A stretch of DNA of 64,000 nucleotides from Elusimicrobiota bacterium (lineage in GTDB: Bacteria > Elusimicrobiota > Elusimicrobia > UBA1565 > UBA9628), in NCBI GenBank assembly GCA_016209035.1, contig JACQWX010000035.1, positions 53,741 through 117,740 of the forward strand, given 5' to 3'. Of this stretch, positions 47,016-55,635 are shown one piece after another. Position numbers and translations under genes: made by a program. The notes under the pieces are model-generated. The model was not told the DNA's origin. It did no database searches and saw nothing but the letters and a program-made list of their open reading frames with translations. Numbering within the stretch: the stretch's first letter is position 1; every line of letters begins with the position of its first letter.

Positions 47016-47134
47016 GGGAGCCTCCAGGTGCCAGGCTTGAACCGCGGCATGGGACCGGGAACCAAGCCTGGCGCCTAGTGTATCAAATTCCTCCCCGCCC
47101 TGGACGGCGACCAGTTATGATATGATTCTTCGGC

Positions 47135-48316
47135 ATGAACCGGCCGCACGACAAGACGTCCCATTCCTATTACTCACGGGAAGGGACTGTCCCGCAAGGC
47201 GGGACGCCCCTGCGGGTCTTCCTGCCCGCGCCCGAGGCCGCCCTCAGGGTCGCCGGAGTCCCGACCATCGTGCGCACGGCGCACGCGCTCAAGTACCTCG
47301 CGCCAGAGACGGTCCTCCTCTGGGGAGGCGGGGCCAAGCAGTTTGGGCCCTGGAAGGACAAGCTCAACGGCGTCAGGTTCCAGACCGCCCCGGACGGCAT
47401 CCCGCCCGCCGGCTTCGTCGATGGCAAGGCCGCCCTGATGGTCGTGTCCCCTGAGGGCTACGCCGAGCCCGGCGGCTTGGCCGAGTTCCACGAGACCGCC
47501 CACGAAAGGGCCAAGCCCCTGCGCTGGGTCCACCGCGGACGGACCGTTGCGGCCTACTACCCTCCGGGCTCGGACTGGGCCCGCGCCCAGCCGGACAAGC
47601 TGCTCGACCCTCCCGAAGCCGAAACGTTCGAGGCCCCTGAGAACTCCTGGTGGCCGGCCGCCACCCCTGAGGACCTCCATCGGGCCGAGAAGTCCCTCTA
47701 CGACCGCCTGCCCCAGCCCAACGACGGCTACATCGCCCAGCTCGACCGGCGCGTCTCCATCCCCCTTTCCAAGCTCTTCGTCCGGACCCCGGTCACCCCG
47801 AACCAGATCACGGCTTCCGCGCTCGTCCTGGGCCTCATGGGTTCCTGGCTCATCTCCACCGCCGTCTACCCCTTGGCTGTGCTGGGCGCCTTCATCCTAT
47901 GGCTCTGCGTCATCCTGGACGGCTGCGACGGCGAGGTGGCCAGGCTCAAGCTCATGATGTCCCCTGAGGGCGGCAGGTTCGACGTCATCGTCGACAACGT
48001 CGTCCACGTGGCGCTGTTCCTCGGCATCGCGGTGGCCATGCATCGCCAGGACCCCGCGGCGAACATCCTGCTCCCCTTGGCGGTCCTGCTGACGGGCTTC
48101 GGCGCCTGCGGGTTCACGGTCTGGTGGCTCGTCTTGCGCCACCCCAAGGACGCCCGCCACGAGGCCCAGGTCCTGGTGGACAAGCTCTCGAGCCGCGACT
48201 TCATCTACCTCATCGTGGTCCTGGCCGTCCTGGGCAAGCTCGGCTGGTTCCTCTGGGCCGCCGCGGTCGGGTCGCACGTCGTCAACCTGGCGTTCTGGTG
48301 GGTGTGCCGCCGCTGA
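47135..48316 (+). CDS. CDP-alcohol phosphatidyltransferase with degenerate nucleotidyltransferase-like N domain
   Basis: LDGCDGEVARLKLMMSPEGGRFDVIVDN matches the CDP-alcohol PT signature DG-x2-AR-x8-G-x3-D-x3-D. Confidence 0.85.
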   Translation: MNRPHDKTSHSYYSREGTVPQGGTPLRVFLPAPEAALRVAGVPTIVRTAHALKYLAPETVLLWGGGAKQFGPWKDKLNGVRFQTAPDGIPPAGFVDGKAALMVVSPEGYAEPGGLAEFHETAHERAKPLRWVHRGRTVAAYYPPGSDWARAQPDKLLDPPEAETFEAPENSWWPAATPEDLHRAEKSLYDRLPQPNDGYIAQLDRRVSIPLSKLFVRTPVTPNQITASALVLGLMGSWLISTAVYPLAVLGAFILWLCVILDGCDGEVARLKLMMSPEGGRFDVIVDNVVHVALFLGIAVAMHRQDPAANILLPLAVLLTGFGACGFTVWWLVLRHPKDARHEAQVLVDKLSSRDFIYLIVVLAVLGKLGWFLWAAAVGSHVVNLAFWWVCRR

Positions 48317-48323
48317 CACCAGT

Positions 48324-49097
48324 CTATAGGCCCCAGCCGCGCAGCGCGTCCCTCTCTTCCTGCGAGGACCTGACCTTCTTGAACCGAGCCCGAGGCTTGC
48401 CCTTCACCGCCGCCTCGCAATCCTTCCAGGCCGCATGGCGGGCTAGCACGCCGGCCACCAGGCTCAAGTAGACCGGGAAGCCTGGCTCGGGACGCCCCCT
48501 CCGGGAAGCGCAGGCCCCGGCATCGCGGCGCCGCGGCGCCGTCTCCGCCAGGGCCAGCGTCAGGTCATGCCCGTATCCGGAGGCTGGCCCGTCGTAGAGC
48601 GGCTCGGGACACCCCTCGGCGAAGGACAGGGCGATGGCGTCCGCGCGGCAGTTGCCGAGGATGCCGGAGTGCCCCGGCACCTGGACCCAGCGCACTATCC
48701 TGGGGCCGCGAATGGCGACCAGGCTGTCGAGATCCTCCCACAGGTCGCGGTTGAGCACTTCCGAGCCGTCGGGCCGGACCCAGCCCTTGCGCTTCCAGCC
48801 CGCGAGCCAGCGGGTCATACCCAGCACGAGGTAGCTCGAGTCCGCGCGGATCTCGACCGGACCGGGAGGCGCGGCCCTCAGGGCCTCGACCGCGGCCTTG
48901 AGCTCCATCCGGTTGTTGGTGGTGCGGGCTTGGACGCCGCCCGGCCCGGCCGGCGTGCCGCCAAGCTCCCGCACGGAGCCGTCGGGAAGGTCGAGGATGG
49001 CGGCCCAGCCTCCGGGGCCGGGGTTCCCGACGCAGGCGCCGTCCGTGAAGGCGACGCAGGGCTCCGGCCTCCTAGCCGCCGACTGTCTTGATGACAC
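48324..49097 (-). CDS. rnhA: Ribonuclease HI with C-terminal hybrid-binding/viroplasmin-like domain
   Basis: AFTDGACVGNPGPGGWAAIL, TTNNRMELKAAVEAL, VPGHSGILGNCRADAIA; C-terminal VYLSLVAGVLARHAAWKDCEAAVKGKPRARFKKVRSSQEERDAL. Confidence 0.85.
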   Translation of the reverse strand: MSSRQSAARRPEPCVAFTDGACVGNPGPGGWAAILDLPDGSVRELGGTPAGPGGVQARTTNNRMELKAAVEALRAAPPGPVEIRADSSYLVLGMTRWLAGWKRKGWVRPDGSEVLNRDLWEDLDSLVAIRGPRIVRWVQVPGHSGILGNCRADAIALSFAEGCPEPLYDGPASGYGHDLTLALAETAPRRRDAGACASRRGRPEPGFPVYLSLVAGVLARHAAWKDCEAAVKGKPRARFKKVRSSQEERDALRGWGL

Positions 49098-50295
49098 GGG
49101 CGAGCATCTCGCGCAGGTGCAGAGCCCGGTCCCGCTGGGCGAGCATCAGGCCGACGGAGAGGATGAAGTAGAGGCAGGCGAAGGAGTAGCGCACCTCGGT
49201 CTGAGGGAAGAACATCTGCGTCGTGAACAGGGAGAACAGCATGACGGCCTCCGGGATGGAGAAGGTCAGGTTCATGAGCACCACGATGCCGAAGAGGGAC
49301 TGGGCCGAGGTGAGCAGGATCTCCTCCGCCTGACGGGCGTCGAGGTGCATGGCGGCCGGATGGCCCGCGGAGAGGCTATAGGCGGCGGGCAGCATGCCCA
49401 CGAGCAGGGTCCATTGGTTGACCTTGGACGAGACCAAGGTCCGCAGCCCCACCTCCGCCTTGCCTTTGAGCGCGAAGAGCAGGGCCACGATGAACTCCGG
49501 GGCCTCCGACGCCAGAGGCGCCAGCCACTGCACGAGGATGAACTCCTCGATGCCCCAGTGGCGGCCCAGCTCCAGGATGCCCTCAGCGAAGGGCTCCGCC
49601 GAGATGAAGATGGCGAAGGCCGAGAACAGGAACAGCGCCGCCACGGCCAGGCGCCGCCAGAGAGCGGGCAGCCCGGCAATGATGAGCGCCGGCCCCACGA
49701 TCTCAGGCTCCTCCACCTCCGCCCTCGAGCACATGTAGGCGTAGACCCCGAAGAGGGAGAGCAGGAAGACGCAATCCATGAGGGAGAGCGTGGACTTGAG
49801 CGGCAGGATGATCGAATACAGGGTCGCGACCAGCAGGGTTATGATCTCCGGGGAGTTGCGTTCGCTGAGCCGGACGGTCTTCTGCCGCCGCTTGAACCAG
49901 CAGGCGAAGAGCACGGCAGGCCAGCCCACGCCGATGAGCAGGCGGTTGGCGCCGGTCATGTTCGCCGCCGCGTAGGCGGTGTAGACCGGGTCCTTCGCCG
50001 CCTTCCAGGCGAAGTACATGTCGACCGCGTACTCGGGCAGTACCGCGATGAGGGCCAGGATGCCGATGGCCACGCTCTGGGGGATGTCCTTCTCGGCAGC
50101 CTCAGCGGCCCAGGTCAGCAGGAACGCGGCGCCGAAGATGCACAGGCCGGGCAGCAGCGCGGTGAAGGGCTGACCCGGATGGCCTCCGAAGGCCCAGACC
50201 CCGACCCATTGCAGGCACAAGAGAACCGCCGCGGCCACCAGCAGCCACGGGCCTCCGGACGCCCGGGCCGCCCTTCCAGCCTCCACGTTCGACAT
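49072..50295 (-). CDS. CaCA-family cation/calcium exchanger-like protein
   Basis: ALIAVLPEYAVDMYFAW...GANRLLIGVGWP and second repeat PLASEAPEFIVALLFAL. Confidence 0.78.
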   Translation of the reverse strand: MSNVEAGRAARASGGPWLLVAAAVLLCLQWVGVWAFGGHPGQPFTALLPGLCIFGAAFLLTWAAEAAEKDIPQSVAIGILALIAVLPEYAVDMYFAWKAAKDPVYTAYAAANMTGANRLLIGVGWPAVLFACWFKRRQKTVRLSERNSPEIITLLVATLYSIILPLKSTLSLMDCVFLLSLFGVYAYMCSRAEVEEPEIVGPALIIAGLPALWRRLAVAALFLFSAFAIFISAEPFAEGILELGRHWGIEEFILVQWLAPLASEAPEFIVALLFALKGKAEVGLRTLVSSKVNQWTLLVGMLPAAYSLSAGHPAAMHLDARQAEEILLTSAQSLFGIVVLMNLTFSIPEAVMLFSLFTTQMFFPQTEVRYSFACLYFILSVGLMLAQRDRALHLREMLARVIKTVGG

Positions 50296-50446
50296 GGGCG
50301 GGATTCTATCACATTTCCCCCGAGCCCTGACATTGCGCCCGCCTCCGGCCTGCCGGCGGCCTCGGAAAAGCGCTGTTTTCGCCAGCATTATTGCCGCTTG
50401 TCAATAGGACCTCCCCCTTGAATTCCAGCCCCTGACATTCTGGGCC

Positions 50447-50474
50447 TTGACAAAACCAGGGGGTCTGCTAAACT
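50447..50474 (+). promoter_or_regulatory. Putative sigma70 promoter for the riboswitch transcript
   Basis: TTGACA-N16-TAAACT. Confidence 0.5.
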
Positions 50475-50561
50475 TGATACTGTAGGACAACCCGTCCGCG
50501 CTTCCGCGCTGGAACGGGCCTGTTGAGGTTAGGCCCGAGGCCCCGGCGAGGGGAAGAGCGA

Positions 50562-50655
50562 GGATGGGCGATAAATGGCAAACCCGCCGCAAGGCGGGGG
50601 CGCAAAGCCAAGGCTCCCTCGGGGAGGGAGGGCCAGGTTGCCGAACAAAAGATGG
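50562..50655 (+). promoter_or_regulatory. Cyclic di-GMP-I (GEMM-I) riboswitch aptamer
   Basis: ATAAATGGCAAACC-CGCCGCAAGGCG-GGGGCGCAAAGCCAAGGCTCCCTCGGGGAGGGAGGGCCAGGTTGCCGAAC matches the GEMM-I core (GGCAAACC...GCAA tetraloop...CGCAAAGCC...GGTTGCCGA). Confidence 0.88.
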
Positions 50656-50702
50656 CCATGATGCTGGCTGGGGCTTTAGACCCTCGGGGTAGTCGCAAAG
50701 CC

Positions 50703-50747
50703 TATCCTGTTGCGGCAGGCAGGTCTGCCGCAGCGGGATATTTTTTT
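50703..50747 (+). terminator. Rho-independent terminator (riboswitch expression platform)
   Basis: TATCC..TGCGGCAG-gcaggt-CTGCCGCA..GGATA-TTTTTTT. Confidence 0.85.
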
Positions 50748-50992
50748 GCGGTCCTCCCGAACGCGCGTACGCGCGCGTACGACAACCGTGCTTCCTTGCG
50801 AGTGGGTCGATGGTCCCATCAACCGCTAGGCCCCCTTACGACCTCCCGCAAGACCAACGGCCCAGGCGCCAGCCTCATCGGCGGTCTACACTAATGGGGA
50901 GAGCCGCCATGCAACAAAAAGTTAACACGCCCGAAACAACCATGAAACAGGCCGGGGGTAAAGTTATCTCGGAGACGGAAGGAGGCGCCGAG

Positions 50993-51415
50993 ATGAATAC
51001 CACCGAGACCTCGAAGAAGTTCTTCCTGGCGTGCGCAGTGGCAGTGGCCCTGGGCCTGCTCGCACCGAAGGCTCAGGCGCAAGAAGGGCTCCTCGACCTC
51101 AATCAGAAGATGCTGCGTGGCTCCGCCATCGTCGAGAGCTGGGGCGCGCCGGCCGACAAGACTTCCTGCAGGATGGCGAGCATCCTCGGGATATGCGGCG
51201 ACGGCGTCGGGATGCAGGCCCGGTCCCCCCGCAAGCCCGGCAGCTGGCTCGTGGGCTGGCGGAACCTGCGCAACCTCAACCTGAACCTCACCCGGTTCAA
51301 CCCGAAGAAGGCCGCGCCGAACCGGCTCTTCCAGATCGTCAAGATGTTCATCGACGATGTGGAGATCGCCGAGGTCGGCGACTTCAAGATCAAGCTCTCG
51401 ATCTCGCTGGAATGA
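50993..51415 (+). CDS. Small secreted protein of unknown function, downstream of the c-di-GMP riboswitch
   Basis: MNTTETSKKFFLACAVAVALGLLAPKAQAQEGLLDLNQ; RBS GGAAGGAGG upstream. Confidence 0.7.
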   Translation: MNTTETSKKFFLACAVAVALGLLAPKAQAQEGLLDLNQKMLRGSAIVESWGAPADKTSCRMASILGICGDGVGMQARSPRKPGSWLVGWRNLRNLNLNLTRFNPKKAAPNRLFQIVKMFIDDVEIAEVGDFKIKLSISLE

Positions 51416-51418
51416 CGC

Positions 51419-52483
51419 CTACTGGTTCTCGAAATACTCGGTCGTATATTCGCGCACCGATTTGGCCACCTTCTCCGCGAGCTTCACCCGGCTCCTGCGG
51501 GCGGCCTCGTCGTAGTCGCCCGAGGCCTGCCGGTCGGTGACGTCGAACCGCTGGATGGTCTTGCTCGTGCGGCCGTCTTTCAAGGACACGGTGACCGTGC
51601 TCCGGGCCCACTTCCAATCCGCCGTCTTGTTGTCGCCCTTCATCGGCCCGGTCGCTACCTTGCCCGACACCACGATGTCCATCTCGGCGGGCGTGGTGGC
51701 CGTCTGCGCCTCGAACCCGAAGGAGGTCAGCCCCTTGATGATGCCGGTCTCGACCTCGTCGCCGCAGTCGGACCGCGTCTCCCCCCGCTCGCCCTTCATG
51801 GCGCACTGGAAGTCCACGTAGACCTCGAGCTGGGCGATGGCCTTGTTGGCGAGGCTCTTGACCTGGGCCTGGTTGAAGGGGCTCGGGATGGACCGCCCTT
51901 TGCTGTCGAGCACCCGGTACTGGCCGTTGAGGTCCTCCCGGGCCTTCAGGAGCGCCAGGAGCCGCATGGCGGCCTTGATGCGGCCGAGCTTCTCCGAGGA
52001 CGCGTCCACCTGGCTCGACCACTCCTGGGCCTGCCCGTCGAGGTCCTTGATCTTGTCCTCGATGGCGCCCTTGGCCTTCTCGCGCTCGAGCACGGCCAGG
52101 GCGTAGTAGACCTTCGTGGCCGGATCCTTCCAGGCGTCGACCACCTCGACTCCCTCGAGGACCCCGTTCGTCACGGTCTGGACCGAGTCCGAGACGGACG
52201 TCGAGAATGACCGCTCGGTCTTGTCGCCCTTGCCGCGGTTGGTCTCGGACATGGCGCTGTCGAGCTTGGCGGAGACCTGGAGCTTGAAGAACTTGGAGAC
52301 CTCGCTGCGGGCGCGCTCCTTGGCGATGTCCTCCTTGTCTCCCAGGCCGACGCCTGTGACGTACGCCTCCCTGGGGTACTCGCTGGAGGCTCCCTTGACG
52401 GTCCATTCCGGCTTGCCGCCGGCGAAGGACGCGCCTGCGCAGAGCGTCAGGCCTGACGCGAGAACGAAAAGGTTCCTCTTCAT
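51419..52483 (-). CDS. Secreted LPP20-like protein
   Basis: Signal MKRNLFVLASGLTLCAGASFAGG; PREAYVTGVGLGDKEDIAKERARSEVSKFFKLQVSAKLDS. Confidence 0.6.
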   Translation of the reverse strand: MKRNLFVLASGLTLCAGASFAGGKPEWTVKGASSEYPREAYVTGVGLGDKEDIAKERARSEVSKFFKLQVSAKLDSAMSETNRGKGDKTERSFSTSVSDSVQTVTNGVLEGVEVVDAWKDPATKVYYALAVLEREKAKGAIEDKIKDLDGQAQEWSSQVDASSEKLGRIKAAMRLLALLKAREDLNGQYRVLDSKGRSIPSPFNQAQVKSLANKAIAQLEVYVDFQCAMKGERGETRSDCGDEVETGIIKGLTSFGFEAQTATTPAEMDIVVSGKVATGPMKGDNKTADWKWARSTVTVSLKDGRTSKTIQRFDVTDRQASGDYDEAARRSRVKLAEKVAKSVREYTTEYFENQ

Positions 52484-52563
52484 GCTGTCCTCCTCGTGGG
52501 TCCGGCTATCGTACGACACCATGCTATCAAAAAAGCTCCACGCGCCGCCACGGGCCCGACACC

Positions 52564-54516
52564 CTAGAATTCGTAGGCGGAGCGGTGGATGCCGCGCAGG
52601 TCGGCGTAGTCGATGAAGCGGGAGTAGAAGGGGTGCTGGGCCAGGGTGGCGGAATCCCCGATCATCACGAGGAGCCTGCGGCTGCGCGTGATGGCGACGT
52701 TCATGCGCCTGACATCCGCCAGGAAGCCCACCTCGGCCTCGTTGTTGGAGCGCACGAGCGACACCACGGCGGCCTCCTTCTCCCTGCCCTGGAACCCGTC
52801 CACGGACCCGATCTCGAGGCCCGGCACCCGCAGCAGGCTCTTAAGGAGCCTGGCCTGAGCCACGTAGGGGGTCAGGATGGCCAGGTCCTTGGGTCTGATG
52901 CCGCTGGCCAGGAGCGCGCTTGCGATCTTAACCGCGAGCTTGGCCTCCCCAGGGTTCTCGCGGCTCTCGAGCAGCTCGTTCCAGGTCTCATCGAAGCCCG
53001 CGCCGGCCGTGTCGATGAAATGCAGAGGGCTCTCCGTCAGAGCGCCGGCCGCCACGCCCTCCAGACCCGCCGCGGTGTGGGTCCGGACCGACTCGTCGGC
53101 GATGAGCTTGTCGTCGTAGAACTCCCGCGAGGGGAAGCCCATGATGGTCTCGTGCATGCGGTACTGCACGCGCAGGAGCGTCTGGAGGTCCGAGGGCAGG
53201 AGGGATTTCAGGCGCTCGAAGAGCGTGGTCGAGAGCCCCCCTTTGGCCGCCTCCTGGGAGTAGATGGTCGGGGGCAACTGCATGGAGTCGCCGGCGAACA
53301 CGGCCTTGCGGGCCATGGTGAGCGGCACCCACGAGAGAGGCTCGGTCGCCTGGGAGGCCTCGTCGAGCACGACCAAGTCGAAAGCGCCGTCCGCCAGCTT
53401 GCGGGAGATTCCCGCGTGCGTGCCGAGCACCACGTGGGCGCCGGCCACGATTTGCGCCGATAGCTCGAACTCGATGTCCCGGGCCTTCCTCCAGAGCCTG
53501 CGGATCTCGCGCTCCCGTTCCTGCCTCTCGCCGTAGCCGAGCTGGCCCCGCCCGAACCGGGAGCCCTTCCTCGCCAGGCGCTCGCGCAGCAGGTCGAGCT
53601 CCCGAACCTCGTCGTAGGACGGGTCCGCCTCGACCATGTGCGCCAGGTTGGCCTCGCGCAGGGACTCCAGGGTCCGAGCCGGATGCCCCAGCCGCGCGCA
53701 CCGCAGCCCCGTAGCCAGGAGCTTCTCCAGCACGTTGTCCACGGCCACGTTCGAAGGCGCGGTGGCCAGGACCTTCTGGCCGAGCGCGGCTGCCTGCCGG
53801 ATGAGCTCCACCAGGACCGTGGTCTTGCCCGTCCCGGGCGGGCCATGGACCAGGGCGACATCCTCGGCCTCGAGGCAGGTCCGGACGGCTTCGCGCTGAT
53901 ACTCGTTGAGCGCGTCGTTGAAGGGATCCCTCCAGCGCTTGGCGCCCAGGGTCTTGGGGTCCCTCTTGCCCAAGGCGATGTCGCGCAGGGCAGCCAAGCG
54001 GCTCTTCTTGGCGTCGAGGACCGCGGTCAGGGCCCTCTTCATCTGCTTGTAGGTGGCCTCGGAGCCGATGAGGTCGATCTGGCACCCCGGCCCGAGGCGC
54101 GAGGGGCCGGGCCCGTTCACGGACGCGGTCACGGCGGAGTCCTCGACCTTGTAGAGGGTCGCCTCCATGGTCTTGGGGTCGAACCCGGCGGGGAAGGCGA
54201 CCATCACGAGGTCCCCGGGCCCCATGGAGTGGAAAGGAGAGATCTCCTCGCCCTTGGAGGAACGCGTGAACTTGAGCAGGGAAGTCCCGCCCACTCCATC
54301 GTCGACCGACACGAGCTCCAAACCCGTCACGGTCTTGCCCATGGCCACGCGGGTCTCGAGCGGGAAGCGGCCGAGCTCCCGCATGTTCTCGTCGCGCTCA
54401 GCGAGCCGCTCGATCTCGATGAGCTCTAGGAACCGCTCGAAGAACTTCTGGGCGTACTTTGATTTCAAGGCTCCATTGTAGCAATACTTTGTTATACTCG
54501 CGGCCATGGCGTTCAA
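52564..54516 (-). CDS. SF1B (IGHMBP2/SMUBP2-like) helicase
   Basis: LVHGPPGTGKTTVLVELI, LVVLDEASQATEPLSW, VQYRMHETIMGFPS, GSVDGFQGREKEAAVVSLVRSN, RRMNVAITRSRRLLVMIGD. Confidence 0.95.
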   Translation of the reverse strand: MNAMAASITKYCYNGALKSKYAQKFFERFLELIEIERLAERDENMRELGRFPLETRVAMGKTVTGLELVSVDDGVGGTSLLKFTRSSKGEEISPFHSMGPGDLVMVAFPAGFDPKTMEATLYKVEDSAVTASVNGPGPSRLGPGCQIDLIGSEATYKQMKRALTAVLDAKKSRLAALRDIALGKRDPKTLGAKRWRDPFNDALNEYQREAVRTCLEAEDVALVHGPPGTGKTTVLVELIRQAAALGQKVLATAPSNVAVDNVLEKLLATGLRCARLGHPARTLESLREANLAHMVEADPSYDEVRELDLLRERLARKGSRFGRGQLGYGERQEREREIRRLWRKARDIEFELSAQIVAGAHVVLGTHAGISRKLADGAFDLVVLDEASQATEPLSWVPLTMARKAVFAGDSMQLPPTIYSQEAAKGGLSTTLFERLKSLLPSDLQTLLRVQYRMHETIMGFPSREFYDDKLIADESVRTHTAAGLEGVAAGALTESPLHFIDTAGAGFDETWNELLESRENPGEAKLAVKIASALLASGIRPKDLAILTPYVAQARLLKSLLRVPGLEIGSVDGFQGREKEAAVVSLVRSNNEAEVGFLADVRRMNVAITRSRRLLVMIGDSATLAQHPFYSRFIDYADLRGIHRSAYEF

Positions 54517-55635
54517 GGGCTTGGCCGACCTCCTCAGAAGGCCCCCCCCAGGCTCAGGGGAGCTCGCGAAGAACCCGGAGCTCTACGTCCCGGGCAACCG
54601 CCTCAGCCTCCTGGCCGACGGGGAGGAGACCTTCCGCTCCATGTGGGAGGCCATCGAAGGGGCCCAGGAGAGCGTCAACATCGAGACCTACATCTTCCGG
54701 GCCGACAGCACCGGCCGCGAGTTCGCCGGCCGCCTCATGGCCATGGCGCGCAAGGGAGTCCCCGTGCGCCTCATCATCGACGCGGTCGGCTCCATCGACA
54801 CCAACCCCTTCTTCCTGGGCAGGATGGCGGACGCGGGCGTGCAGATTCTCGACTACCATCCGGTGGCGCCCTGGCGGCGCAGGTGGTCGTGGGGCAGGCG
54901 CGACCACCGCAAGCTCCTGGTCGTGGACGGCAAGATCGGGTTCACGGGCGGGGTCAACATCTCGGACGACCACCTCCCTTCAGCCAAGGGCGGGCAGGAG
55001 TGGCGGGATTGTCACGTGCGGGTGGAAGGCCCGGCGGCCTTCGAGCTCGAGAGGGTCTTCCGCATGCCCTGGTTCAAGGAGACCCGGGCATGGTTCCGCT
55101 CCCCCGGGCCAACCAGGAGCTCCTGCACCGCTTCCGCATCCGCTCCGCCTACCTGCACGCCCTGCGCGCGGCCCAGAAGGAAGTCATCATCGCCAACGCC
55201 TACTTCATCCCGGACCTCGGCATCCGCAGGGCCCTCGTCGCCGCCGCCCGGCGGGGAGTAAGGGTGAGGGTCCTCGTGCCCGGCCACTCCGACTTCGCCG
55301 CGGTCTGGTACGCCAGCCGCCGGCGCTACGACCTCCTCCTGAAGAACGGGGTGGAGGTCTGCGAATGGAACGGCTCCATGCTCCACGCCAAGGCCGTGGT
55401 CGTGGACCGCCGGTGGTGCAGCGTCGGGTCCTACAACCTCGACCACCGGAGTCTCCTGCACAACCTGGAGGTGAACCTCCACGTCCTCGACGACAAGGTC
55501 GCGGGGCCGCTCGCGCAACGCCTCGACGACGACATCTCACGCTCGCGCAGGCTCACCCTGGGCCTATGGCGCAAGCGCCCTGTCGTGGAGAAGGCCGCCG
55601 AGAGGGTCTTCTACCTCTTCCGGTACCTGTTCTGA
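54506..55635 (+). pseudogene. Cardiolipin synthase/PLD-family protein, frameshifted near 55,100
   Basis: HKD1 HRKLLVVDGKIGFTGGVN is in frame 54506..; HKD2 HAKAVVVDRRWCSVGSYNLDHRSLLHNLE is in another frame ending at 55635. Confidence 0.8.

Noticed and set aside
50761-50781. ACGCGCGTACGCGCGCGTACG alternating purine-pyrimidine tract as a Z-DNA or recombination element
   Set aside because: A single short low-complexity palindrome; no second copy or associated gene seen
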